Below, piece after piece: positions 7,075 through 15,450 of a stretch of DNA of 18,048 nt. The first letter of the stretch is position 1; each line of letters begins with the position of its first letter. The stretch spans positions 1 through 18,048 of the forward strand of contig JAMONE010000262.1 of NCBI GenBank assembly GCA_027066695.1, in the 5' to 3' direction. A program made the translations under genes and the position numbers. The notes below the pieces were generated by a model, which saw nothing but the letters and a program-made list of their open reading frames with translations, was not told the DNA's origin and searched no databases. The stretch comes from Micavibrio sp. GTDB lineage: Bacteria > Pseudomonadota > Alphaproteobacteria > Micavibrionales > Micavibrionaceae.

Positions 7075-8085
7075 GTGGTGGGAGAAAATGAGATTTCTAT
7101 AGATATAAAAAAATTAATTGTAATATGTATTGCCACCACTTCATTCTGGACAGCGCAGGTCTATGCCGAAGATGCAAGTCAAACACCATCAGAAGTTTCA
7201 ACAAAATCGGTAGGTGTAATTTCGCCATCCTATGTTCTAACACGCACTGGCTTATTGCGTGATGAGCTTGAATTAATCCGCTATGAGATGGGTAAGACAA
7301 AAAATATGCAGGCCGAAATTAAGGTTTCGAACGCCGCTCCGCACGAAGTATTTTTTCAAGCCCTTACACTGTTTCACAAGACAAATCGCTTAGCCTTCGA
7401 GCAGACAAAGACACTGGAAGAAGAGATCAAATTAAGCACGGCAGCCAACATTAAGCCTGAGCATGTGCTGAAAATGGTTAATGCTGCGCTTGACAGAGTT
7501 CTTATTGTAAAGAAAAAGCTTGACATTACAGAGGCAATTGAAGAAAAAACCTACGATAATACGATCACACCAACCGATGTGTTCCGCTCTATTGTGCAAG
7601 CTAATCGCCAGCTTAACCTAATGCTATCACAACAATTTGCGCCCAGTGATGTTTTTCAGCAGGTGTCTTTGTCTATCAATTATACTGCTCGTTTATTAGC
7701 GCGTTTTCCCGAAGCCACAAGGATACCTGATTATCCTGCTTATGAACGAGGTAAACACCCTAGCGATGTATATCAAAGATTGATTGATTGTTATGATTTA
7801 ATTCAAAAAATTGCAAAAACTTCAGATCTGGATATGCTGAATTTAACGGTTGATACAGATAATCTAACAGAAAAAGTACCTAGTGATGTTTATGACATTG
7901 CTTCTCTTATTGTTTCCGAGCTTGCCTATATTCATTCTAACCTTGATAATGCTCAGCCGCCCGCTGGTGTCTATTATCCAGGTAATAAATTTCCTTCTCA
8001 TGTTTTTCAACGTGCTGGCATTTTGGAGCGGCAATTAACTGGACTTCTTAGGCAAGTAGAAAGCAACCCGAAATGGCTTAAATAA
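7075..8085 (+). CDS. Secreted helical repeat protein (eight PSDV(F/Y)-type repeats), likely sensor partner
   Basis: The 336-aa protein has an N-terminal signal peptide (hydrophobic stretch about residues 14-29, likely cut after VYA at 31). The rest is built of repeats that begin with Pro-x-x-Val-(Phe/Tyr/Leu): P51 (PSYV), P89 (PHEV), P128 (PEHV), P166 (PTDV), P190 (PSDV), P229 (PSDV), P269 (PSDV) and P307 (PSHV). Spacing is 38-40 residues except 24 between the fourth and fifth. Each motif starts a predicted amphipathic helix. No enzyme motif is seen. Its stop abuts the ATG of the hybrid kinase gene, so it is probably cotranscribed and may help the kinase sense in the periplasm (inference). 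The start is GTG 7075 or 7078, with no clear ribosome binding site. Confidence 0.75.
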   Translation: MVGENEISIDIKKLIVICIATTSFWTAQVYAEDASQTPSEVSTKSVGVISPSYVLTRTGLLRDELELIRYEMGKTKNMQAEIKVSNAAPHEVFFQALTLFHKTNRLAFEQTKTLEEEIKLSTAANIKPEHVLKMVNAALDRVLIVKKKLDITEAIEEKTYDNTITPTDVFRSIVQANRQLNLMLSQQFAPSDVFQQVSLSINYTARLLARFPEATRIPDYPAYERGKHPSDVYQRLIDCYDLIQKIAKTSDLDMLNLTVDTDNLTEKVPSDVYDIASLIVSELAYIHSNLDNAQPPAGVYYPGNKFPSHVFQRAGILERQLTGLLRQVESNPKWLK

Positions 8086-10959
8086 ATGTCAAAATTCAAT
8101 CAAGCCCATGATAGTGAAAATATAAGTGATATTGAAGTAGAGCTTAGAAATAGGCTCATGAAATCACATATGTTGATTGCAGGAATTGGTATTGCTATTC
8201 TAATTATTGCTCTTGTTGCTATAATCTCATTGCGCAATATTTCTATTCATCTTGCCGCAGAAGCCACGCCAACAGTTGAAACTACCCTTAAAACGTCAAA
8301 AGCGGTGCAACAATCGCTAGCCTTTTTGCGCGGGTGGGTCGCCATAGGAGATCCTGCTATGCGGCAAAGACGCAGCGCGGGGTGGAAAAACGATATTTGG
8401 CCAGAATTTTCCAAATTATCCATATTGAGGGAACGCTCAATGAATTCGCAAGAAAAAATACATTTTGCGAATTTAAAAAATGCATTAATTACTTTGGAGG
8501 AATGGCAATGGTATATTGAAGATGTCGCCCAAACACCAGGAAATCAACCAGCAAGGTCGTTTTTGTACCAGCATGTTCAACCCACAGCAAATGAAATAAT
8601 TGCTATACTTGAGTCTTTAACGACTATAGAAATAACACTTACAAGCGGAGAAAAACGTAAGGAATTATTTGCAAATATTGCCAATTTGAGAGTATCGTTT
8701 ATCAGCTCTTACGCTGTTTTGAATAATTTTTTAGAAGAGGCCAACCTATCTGAAGAGCAGGCTTTTAACTCTCTTATAAAAACTGCTACGAAAAATATAA
8801 ACTGGATTAATAGCTACCCTAAGCTATTAACCCCAGAGCAATATGACTTAACAATGCTTATAGAAAAAGAATGGGATGCCTATAAATATTTGGCTCAAAA
8901 AACCATAGAAATGCGAAAAAGAAAAGACTGGAATATTTCCAGAAATATGCTGTCTGAATATGCTTTTCCACAGGTCAAAATAATAGAGTCAATCATTGCT
9001 ATATTAGAAAAACAATATAACGAAGAAATGAGTGCCAACGCCGCCAAGGTCAAAAAAACCAGTAATCTTACGATTATAGCTTTTATCATGATGCTTGCAG
9101 GCCTGCTTATCAGTGCAACTAGACTCTCAAGGAAAGGCGCGGGGCAGATTATAAAGCCTGTCTTAGCTCTAGTTTTTGCTAGTCATAGCCTAGCTCAGGG
9201 TAAGATTGACCAAAATATTCCAGAAAGTAAAAATGATAGCTTAGCCAATGCTCTTGCTAAATCATTCAATATTATGCGGGTGTCTCTACAAGAAAAGCAA
9301 GAAGCACTAGAAGACAGTATTATTGTTGCGAATGAAGCCAATCAGGCCAAGAGTGCTTTTCTAGCAACTATGAGCCATGAAATCAGGACACCGCTTAACG
9401 GCGTGGTCGGTATGTCTGAATTACTACTTAACACTAGCATGACGGACAAACAAAAAAGATACGCTAGCACGATCAATAACTCTGCGGATGTATTACTGGG
9501 AATCATCGGTGATATCCTTGATTTTTCAAAAATAGAAGCTGGAGAAATGGAAATTAATCCAGTAGCAATAAATCTCTATAGAGCTGTCAAGGAAATGATG
9601 AGCGTCATGACTGGAACTGCCGAAGAAAATAATGTTGAATTTATATTTAAATATGATCCAAACATTCCGCCTTTTGTCATGCTTGACCCTGTTCGTATTA
9701 AACAAATGATTTTAAATATAGCTGGTAACGCCATAAAATTTACAGAAAATGGCTATGTAATTATTAGTGTATATACTAAAAAATGTGACAAACATGGAAA
9801 TACAATCCTACGCTTTGAAATTGAAGATAACGGTATCGGCATCACAAAAGATAAACAAGATAAAATTTTTGACAATTTCACACAAGCAGACAATTCAACA
9901 ACCCGTCAATATGGTGGTACAGGACTTGGGCTTGCTATTTGTAAAAAACTTATTGAATTGATGGATGGTAAAATCGGTGTAGAAAGTGATATTGGCAGTG
10001 GCTCAACATTCTGGTTTGAAATACCCGTGCGCGAAGGCCACTCTGAGGAAGAAGCAGACAACTCACCTATCAGCCAGTTAGCATCACCAATAGAAGAAAC
10101 AATCAAAAAACAACATGTCCTGATTGTAGATGATTTCGCACCAAACAGAGAGGTTTTAGAAGGTTATCTGACAAGTTGGGGAATAAAATGCAAATCTGTA
10201 TCTTCAGGGAAAAAGGCATTAACAGAGCTTGAGCGTGCGCATAAAAACGGCACATCTTATACACTTGGCTTGATAGATTATATGATGCCTAGAATGGATG
10301 GCAAAGAGCTGGCAAAAGAAATTCAATCGCGCCCGCACTTAAAGGATATCTCTTTGGCTATGATTACTGCCGCTTATAAAATCAAAGATGCTAATCACGC
10401 GCTTGAAATGGGCTTTAAGGCCTGCGTCCTTAAGCCAATTTACGCCTCTGAATTGATGGATTCCATGCTTGAAATTATACTTGATGAGGATCAAAAGAAG
10501 GAAATAAAACCCAAACCACAGCAAGACGAAGCTCTATCCGACATCGTAACATTACAAAATGGCCGAAAGCCGAAAATTTTGGTTGCCGAAGATTGTCTCA
10601 TAAACCAAATGTTAGCCAAAGAAATTCTTAGTGGGCTCGGCTATGAGGTTGAAATTGCGGCCAACGGCTTAATTGCTTTTGAGCTATACCAACATGGCTC
10701 ATATGACATTATTCTGATGGATTGTATGATGCCCGAAATGGATGGCTACGGGGCTACGCAGATGATACGGGAATATGAAAGCGACAATAATAGCCCCCGT
10801 ATTCCAATCATTGCTATGACGGCTAATGCGCTAGATGGTGACAAAGAAAAATGTCTTAACGCTGGTATGGATGACTATATCGCTAAACCTGCGCGGCGCG
10901 AAGACATTAAAATAGCTTTAAACAGATATCTAGCATCGAAAACTATTTCACAGAAATAA
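8086..10959 (+). CDS. Hybrid sensor histidine kinase with two receiver domains
   Basis: The 957-aa protein has a first membrane helix (about 30-49), a helical extracytoplasmic sensor region (about 52-325) containing FLRGWVAIGDPAMRQRR and WYIEDVAQTPGNQPAR, a second helix (about 328-345), a HAMP-like linker, and a HisKA domain with the phosphoacceptor His431 in SHEIRTPLNG. The ATPase domain has the N box (NIAGNAIKF, Asn548), the G1 box DNGIGI and the G2 box GTGLGLAI. Receiver 1 (about 677-795) has Asp731 (LIDYMMPRMDG) and receiver 2 (about 830-950) Asp879 (LMDCMMPEMDG), both with intact acidic pairs and C-terminal Lys. It has no Hpt domain of its own; a separate Hpt gene follows 20 bp on. All catalytic residues look intact. 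Confidence 0.93.
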   Translation: MSKFNQAHDSENISDIEVELRNRLMKSHMLIAGIGIAILIIALVAIISLRNISIHLAAEATPTVETTLKTSKAVQQSLAFLRGWVAIGDPAMRQRRSAGWKNDIWPEFSKLSILRERSMNSQEKIHFANLKNALITLEEWQWYIEDVAQTPGNQPARSFLYQHVQPTANEIIAILESLTTIEITLTSGEKRKELFANIANLRVSFISSYAVLNNFLEEANLSEEQAFNSLIKTATKNINWINSYPKLLTPEQYDLTMLIEKEWDAYKYLAQKTIEMRKRKDWNISRNMLSEYAFPQVKIIESIIAILEKQYNEEMSANAAKVKKTSNLTIIAFIMMLAGLLISATRLSRKGAGQIIKPVLALVFASHSLAQGKIDQNIPESKNDSLANALAKSFNIMRVSLQEKQEALEDSIIVANEANQAKSAFLATMSHEIRTPLNGVVGMSELLLNTSMTDKQKRYASTINNSADVLLGIIGDILDFSKIEAGEMEINPVAINLYRAVKEMMSVMTGTAEENNVEFIFKYDPNIPPFVMLDPVRIKQMILNIAGNAIKFTENGYVIISVYTKKCDKHGNTILRFEIEDNGIGITKDKQDKIFDNFTQADNSTTRQYGGTGLGLAICKKLIELMDGKIGVESDIGSGSTFWFEIPVREGHSEEEADNSPISQLASPIEETIKKQHVLIVDDFAPNREVLEGYLTSWGIKCKSVSSGKKALTELERAHKNGTSYTLGLIDYMMPRMDGKELAKEIQSRPHLKDISLAMITAAYKIKDANHALEMGFKACVLKPIYASELMDSMLEIILDEDQKKEIKPKPQQDEALSDIVTLQNGRKPKILVAEDCLINQMLAKEILSGLGYEVEIAANGLIAFELYQHGSYDIILMDCMMPEMDGYGATQMIREYESDNNSPRIPIIAMTANALDGDKEKCLNAGMDDYIAKPARREDIKIALNRYLASKTISQK

Positions 10960-10979
10960 AACAACCCAAGGACTAACAT

Positions 10980-11351
10980 ATGCAAAGCACAAATAAAGAC
11001 GCAGCCATATTTGATCAAAATATTATAAAACAACTAGAGGAGTCTATCAGTAAAAGCTCTGTTCCTAAGTTTTTGCATCTATTTGTAGAAGACTCATCCC
11101 TAAAGCAAGATGAAATAGAGCAAGCTCTTTTTGATAGTGATTTTGAAACCCTTGAGCGCATTAACCATACATTAGCCAGCAGTGCAATAACATTTGGCGC
11201 AGTGCGCTTGCATAATCTTTGCCGAGCTGTAGAATTTAATTACAAAGAAGGGCAATATGAACAAGCTGCCATTGCTCTAAAAGATTTACCCTCACTCATT
11301 AAAGTAAGCAATGAAGCTATAAATACATATCTTGAGTCTAACTATAAGTAG
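10980..11351 (+). CDS. Single-domain Hpt phosphotransfer protein (LuxU-like role)
   Basis: The 123-aa protein is one Hpt helical bundle. The phosphoacceptor is His63 in RINHTLASSAITFGA, which corresponds to the family's xxHxLKGxSxxxGA; here Lys-Gly after HTL is replaced by Ala-Ser. A second helix continues RLHNLCRAVEF. It would take phosphate from a receiver of the hybrid kinase and pass it to a response regulator, or run in reverse. The start has a good ribosome binding site (AAGGA, 7 nt before the ATG). Its place between the hybrid kinase and the sigma-54 regulator, 20 and 16 bp away, matches the LuxQ-LuxU-LuxO flow of phosphate. Confidence 0.88.
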   Translation: MQSTNKDAAIFDQNIIKQLEESISKSSVPKFLHLFVEDSSLKQDEIEQALFDSDFETLERINHTLASSAITFGAVRLHNLCRAVEFNYKEGQYEQAAIALKDLPSLIKVSNEAINTYLESNYK

Positions 11352-11367
11352 ATGAGAATTATTCCAT

Positions 11368-12786
11368 ATGCCCCAAATTTTAATTATTGAAGATGATAAA
11401 AACATGGCTGCCTTGTTCGAGGAATTCCTCAAAGACGAGCCTTATAAAATCACAACAGCTCCAAACGGACAAAGAGCTTTAGATACACTAAAAAGCACGT
11501 CATTTGATGCTGTCATGCTTGACCTTAAACTGCCCGATATGGAAGGATTTGATATCTTAAAATATATCAGTGAAAAATCTATGGACTGCGCGGTTATTGT
11601 AATTACTAGCCAAGGATCTATGGGAACAGCCATTGAAGCCATGAAGCTTGACGCACGTGATTTCTTGGTAAAGCCTATAAGTAAAGAACGTTTAATAGTC
11701 ACACTAAAAAATGCATTAGAGAATCAAGAGCTGCAACATGTTGTTGAAACTTATAAAAATAAAATAGATCGCCATGATTATTGCGGATTTATCGGCTCAT
11801 CTTTAGCCATGCAAGAGATATACCGCATTATTGATTCTGCCTCATCCAGTAAAGCAACCGTATTCATTACAGGTGAAAGTGGAACAGGAAAAGAAGTTTG
11901 CGCACAAGCCATTCATAAAAAAAGCAGCCGTAAAAACAAGCATTTCTGCGCAATAAATTGTGCAGCCATACCACGTAATCTAATGGAATCCGAGATTTTT
12001 GGCCATGTTAAGGGGGCTTTCACAGGCGCAAATATTGATCGTGATGGCGCAGCAGCAAGAGCCGATGGCGGCACTCTTTTCCTTGATGAAATCGGGGAAA
12101 TGGATTTAGATTTACAAACCAAGCTTCTACGCTTTGTGCAAACAAATACATTTATGAAAGTCGGGGCAAGCAAAGAAATCAGTGTTGATGTGCGAATAAT
12201 TTGCGCCACTAACCGAGATCCTATGGAAGAAATTCATGCTGGGCGTTTTCGTGAAGATCTCTACTACCGCTTGCATGTCCTGCCGATACATATGCCACCA
12301 TTGCGTGAACGTGATGACGATATAATTCAAATATCTAAATTCTTCCTAAAAACCTACGCCAATGAAGAAAATAAAATTTTTGAGCGATTTGATGAAGATG
12401 TTCAATCAATATTTACCGCTTATAACTGGCCGGGAAATGTGCGCCAACTTCAAAATGTTGTACGCAATATTGTTGTTTTAAATAATGAGAAAAATGTTTC
12501 TTTGGGCTTATTGCCTGCGTTGCTTAATAATATTGATCCATCACGCATTCCTACAAAAAAAATAAAAACACCCCCCTATATTGCTCAGCCGCTCACATCT
12601 ATATTAGGTGATACACCTGAAACATTGGCTCGCATGGATGACTTAGAAAAGATTATCATTGAAAATGCCATTCAAGTTTGTGACAAAAATATTCCCAAAG
12701 CAGCCCATTATTTAGGGGTAAGCGCGGCAACTATATATCGTAAAAAAGCCGCATGGAAAAAAGAAAGCCAAACAAACACTACTTAG
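11368..12786 (+). CDS. LuxO-like sigma-54-dependent response regulator
   Basis: The 472-aa protein has an N-terminal receiver (1-120, phosphoacceptor Asp52 in VMLDLKLPDMEG), an AAA+ domain (about 143-380), and a Fis-type helix-turn-helix (about 430-468, NIPKAAHYLGVSAATIYRKK). Walker A is GESGTGKE (169-176), the sigma-54 contact loop GAFTGA is intact (216-221), and Walker B is GGTLFLDEIG (Asp240-Glu241). The stretch from GHVKGAFTGA through DLDLQTKLLRF, VDVRIICATNRDP and GRFREDLYYRLHVLP closely follows Vibrio LuxO as I remember it, and the C-terminal helix-turn-helix is of the same type. When phosphorylated it should activate sigma-54 promoters; one candidate lies at 13185-13200. It overlaps the convergent response regulator gene by 8 bp. 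Confidence 0.93.
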   Translation: MPQILIIEDDKNMAALFEEFLKDEPYKITTAPNGQRALDTLKSTSFDAVMLDLKLPDMEGFDILKYISEKSMDCAVIVITSQGSMGTAIEAMKLDARDFLVKPISKERLIVTLKNALENQELQHVVETYKNKIDRHDYCGFIGSSLAMQEIYRIIDSASSSKATVFITGESGTGKEVCAQAIHKKSSRKNKHFCAINCAAIPRNLMESEIFGHVKGAFTGANIDRDGAAARADGGTLFLDEIGEMDLDLQTKLLRFVQTNTFMKVGASKEISVDVRIICATNRDPMEEIHAGRFREDLYYRLHVLPIHMPPLRERDDDIIQISKFFLKTYANEENKIFERFDEDVQSIFTAYNWPGNVRQLQNVVRNIVVLNNEKNVSLGLLPALLNNIDPSRIPTKKIKTPPYIAQPLTSILGDTPETLARMDDLEKIIIENAIQVCDKNIPKAAHYLGVSAATIYRKKAAWKKESQTNTT

Positions 12787-13156
12787 CAAAATATCCTATA
12801 ATACGATTATTCAATTTATTAAAATCAATTGGCTTAGTCATATAACCATCAACACCAGCGGCGCAGGCCGTTTCAAAATCCTCACCTGAACGTTTAGCTG
12901 TAAGCATAAACACGGGCAAATCCTTAGTTTTCTTATCTTTTCGCAAGCGAAGTAAAAATTGCAAGCCTGATAATTTTGGCATAGACCAATCCAAAATAAT
13001 CATATCAAGCTTAATTTTTCTCGCTTGTTTTAGAGCTTTTAATGGGTTTTCGAAATAATGTACATCAAAACCACTCTTTTCATCTAAATAACGACAGACC
13101 AAACCACCAATCAGTGGATCATCATCAACTACCATAATATTATATTTACCATCCAT
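12779..13156 (-). CDS. CheY-like single-domain response regulator
   Basis: The 125-aa protein is a receiver with no output domain: MVVDDDPLIGG (acidic residues 11-13), phosphoacceptor Asp56 in IILDWSMPKLSG, the conserved Thr in VFMLTAK, and the Lys in YMTKPID. I chose the ATG at 13156 because AAGGAG lies 8 nt upstream; an in-frame ATG at 13222 would put the promoter inside the gene. It could act as a phosphate sink for the Hpt protein or signal through protein contact. It is downstream of pstB on the same strand but separated by 166 bp that hold its own sigma-54 promoter, so it is probably a separate unit rather than a PhoB substitute. Confidence 0.9.
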   Translation of the reverse strand: MDGKYNIMVVDDDPLIGGLVCRYLDEKSGFDVHYFENPLKALKQARKIKLDMIILDWSMPKLSGLQFLLRLRKDKKTKDLPVFMLTAKRSGEDFETACAAGVDGYMTKPIDFNKLNNRIIGYFAK

Positions 13157-13184
13157 TGCATATTCTCCTTTATGTAAAGGTATA

Positions 13185-13200
13185 TGCAATATGCAGGCCA
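13185..13200 (-). promoter_or_regulatory. Sigma-54 (-24/-12) promoter for the response regulator gene
   Basis: The minus strand reads TGGCCTGCATATTGCA. Against the sigma-54 consensus TGGCACG-N4-TTGCW, 10 of the 12 fixed positions match, and the invariant GG and GC are exactly 10 nt apart. The predicted start is near 13174, about 4 nt before the AAGGAG ribosome binding site and 18 nt before the ATG. A LuxO-like sigma-54 activator gene lies just downstream. No other site with this spacing turned up when I scanned the intergenic regions by eye. Confidence 0.65.
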
Positions 13201-13204
13201 AAAT

Positions 13205-13297
13205 ATTATGGCTGTAACTCATTGTAATATAACGAGTTGCATATAAACCAGTATCACCCCACTCTTAAATTGAGAGTAATATTGCGAGAGCCATAAT
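13205..13297. promoter_or_regulatory. Nested dyads upstream of the sigma-54 promoter
   Basis: ATTATGGC (13205-13212) and GCCATAAT (13290-13297) form an 8-bp outer dyad. Inside are AACTC (13216-13220) with GAGTT (13234-13238), and ACTCT (13261-13265) with AGAGT (13273-13277). The distance of 5-100 bp upstream of the -24 box fits activator (enhancer) sites for a sigma-54 regulator. It could also be RNA structure at the 3' end of the pst transcript. Confidence 0.4.
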
Positions 13298-13322
13298 GTA
13301 TCAAAGCTTAATAAGCAGATAA

Positions 13323-14126
13323 TTAACCAAACTTACCGCCTATGTAATCTTTTGTCCGTTGATTCTCGGGATTATTAAATATTGTCTTAGTATCCCCAGA
13401 TTCAATAATACGCCCCATATGGAAGAAAGCCGTATAATCTGATACACGCTCTGCTTGTTGCATGGAATGGGTAATAATCACAATTGTATATCGTTGCTCA
13501 AGCTCGGCAATAAGCTCTTCTATACGCGCGGTTGCAATTGGGTCAAGCGCAGAACATGGCTCATCCATCAAAATAACTTCTGGCTTAGTCGCAATCGCGC
13601 GCGCAATACATAGGCGTTGCTGCTGCCCACCAGACAAGGATGTTCCCAACGCGGAAAGCCTATCTGACACCTCATCCCAAAGCCCAACACGTTTTAGCGT
13701 TTTTTCAACCAATGCCTCTAACTCACCTCGGCTAGAGGTTAGCTTATGAATTTTAGGGCCATATGCAACATTTTCAAAAATAGATTTAGGAAACGGATTT
13801 GGCTTTTGAAAGACCATGCCTACTTTTTGGCGAAGCAAAATTGTATCAACATTATCCTTATATATGTTAAAGCCATCCAGCCTGACTTTTCCTGTAGTGC
13901 GGCACCCATCAACATAATCATTCATTCGGTTAAGACATCGCATAAAGGTTGATTTACCACAACCAGACGGACCAATAAGGGCAGTAACACGGTTGTTAAG
14001 AATATCTAGATTTACATCAAACAATGCTTGCTCATCATTATAAAAAACACTCAAAGACTCTGCTTTCATGCGGATATCATCTTTAAGGTCAGTATTTGTT
14101 TCTAAAGTTTTTTGCTTTATATTCAT
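13323..14126 (-). CDS. pstB: Phosphate ABC transporter ATP-binding protein PstB
   Basis: The 267-aa protein is a complete ABC ATPase: Walker A GPSGCGKST (52-60), Q-loop VFQKPNPFP, signature LSGGQQQ (164-170), Walker B VILMDEP with SALDP, and H-loop His220 (IITHS). The FQKPNPFPKSIFENVAYGP stretch is typical of PstB. It powers high-affinity phosphate import as a dimer under PstA and PstC. It starts 7 bp after pstA. phoU, which usually follows pstB, is missing, and the next gene is the single-domain response regulator. The N-terminal 20 residues are a polar extension common in the family. Confidence 0.97.
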   Translation of the reverse strand: MNIKQKTLETNTDLKDDIRMKAESLSVFYNDEQALFDVNLDILNNRVTALIGPSGCGKSTFMRCLNRMNDYVDGCRTTGKVRLDGFNIYKDNVDTILLRQKVGMVFQKPNPFPKSIFENVAYGPKIHKLTSSRGELEALVEKTLKRVGLWDEVSDRLSALGTSLSGGQQQRLCIARAIATKPEVILMDEPCSALDPIATARIEELIAELEQRYTIVIITHSMQQAERVSDYTAFFHMGRIIESGDTKTIFNNPENQRTKDYIGGKFG

Positions 14127-14133
14127 ATCTTAT

Positions 14134-15450
14134 TCACCATTTTATTTCATAACGTCGGCGAATATAAACCGCCAACAAATTAATTAGCACCATAACCCCG
14201 AGCAAAACCATAATAGCCGCAGCTGTTTTTTCTACAAAGCCAAGCTCTGGATTATTCGCCCATAAGTAAACTTGAACAGGCAGCGTTGTTGCAGGATCTG
14301 AAAAGCTTTTCGGAACATCAGCAATAAATGCCACCATACCAATCATCAGTAAAGGCGCAGTCTCACCAAAAGCGCGGGCAACCCCTAAGATTACACCAGT
14401 CATAATTCCAGGAAGCGCATAAATCAATATATGATGAAATACAACTTGTGTCGGCGTTGCGCCCAATGCAGCGGCGGCAAAACGAATAGAAGATGGCACA
14501 GTTTGCAAAGCATTGCGCGTGGAAATAACGATAACTGGCAAGATTAGAAGAGCAAGCACCATCCCCCCGACAAGAGAAGATGAGCGCGGCACGCCAAAGA
14601 AATTCAAATAAATAGAAAGCCCTAATAACCCAAATATAATAGATGGAACGGCGGCAAGGTTATTAATATTAATTTCAATAAAATCGGTAAACCAGTTCTT
14701 AGGGGCAAATTCTTCTAAGTAAATAGCAGTAGCAACGCCCAAAGGAAAAGCCATAAGAACGCAAATAAGGATAGTCATAAAAGACCCTATTACGCTGACC
14801 AAGACACCGGCCTGCTCTGCCTCTCTTGAATCACCATTAGTAAAAAAAGCAAAATTAAAAGCTGTGCGCATACGTTTTGATTGCGACAATAATGTTATCC
14901 ATGCAGATTGAACTACGTTTATATTACCTATCCGTTTTGATTCTTCTAACAAACGTTGTTTATAAAAAATACTTACTGCGCTGGATGCAAGAACCCATAT
15001 ATCTTTTTTTGTTCCAATTAATTCAGGGTTTTTCTCAATAATCTTTTTAAGCTCATAAGGAGCATTACGGCTTACCAATACGAATAATAAACGCTTCTCT
15101 TTTCGTGTATTAACATCAGGGAAAACATCAAGAAGAGCATTTTGTATAATTGTTCTATATGCCTTTTTTTCAATAAGATCAGCCTGAAATGTTATAGGAA
15201 GCTCAATTTGCGTCTCTATAAAAGCCGAGCGGCCACTTGAAAAAATATTCCAAGCAAGACTAATTAAAAATAAAGATGATATAACAATAGCTATAAATCC
15301 AACGAACCTAAAGCGACGTTCTGCCGCTTTTCGCTTTCTAAGCCATGTGTGCTTAGGCTTTTTACTATATGATTTATAGATAAAGGGGCTTTTCTTTTTC
15401 TTGATACGTTGCATGGTTATGCGTCGTCGTCTTTCAAATAACTTAATCAT
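14134..15450 (-). CDS. pstA: Phosphate ABC transporter permease PstA with long N-terminal extension
   Basis: The 438-aa protein is longer than E. coli PstA (about 296 aa). The extra N-terminal part has a very basic start, a membrane helix (about 50-70) and a soluble segment to about residue 205 that corresponds to the DUF3333-type domain often found in alphaproteobacterial PstA. The C-terminal permease region (about 215-435) has several membrane helices and the EAA-like loop AAAALGATPTQVVFHHIL, followed by GEATPLL-type residues (GETAPLL). With PstC it forms the phosphate channel in the inner membrane. Its ATG overlaps the end of pstC by 8 bp (ATGATTAA), with GGGAG as ribosome binding site, so the two are translationally coupled. 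Confidence 0.95.
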   Translation of the reverse strand: MIKLFERRRRITMQRIKKKKSPFIYKSYSKKPKHTWLRKRKAAERRFRFVGFIAIVISSLFLISLAWNIFSSGRSAFIETQIELPITFQADLIEKKAYRTIIQNALLDVFPDVNTRKEKRLLFVLVSRNAPYELKKIIEKNPELIGTKKDIWVLASSAVSIFYKQRLLEESKRIGNINVVQSAWITLLSQSKRMRTAFNFAFFTNGDSREAEQAGVLVSVIGSFMTILICVLMAFPLGVATAIYLEEFAPKNWFTDFIEININNLAAVPSIIFGLLGLSIYLNFFGVPRSSSLVGGMVLALLILPVIVISTRNALQTVPSSIRFAAAALGATPTQVVFHHILIYALPGIMTGVILGVARAFGETAPLLMIGMVAFIADVPKSFSDPATTLPVQVYLWANNPELGFVEKTAAAIMVLLGVMVLINLLAVYIRRRYEIKW

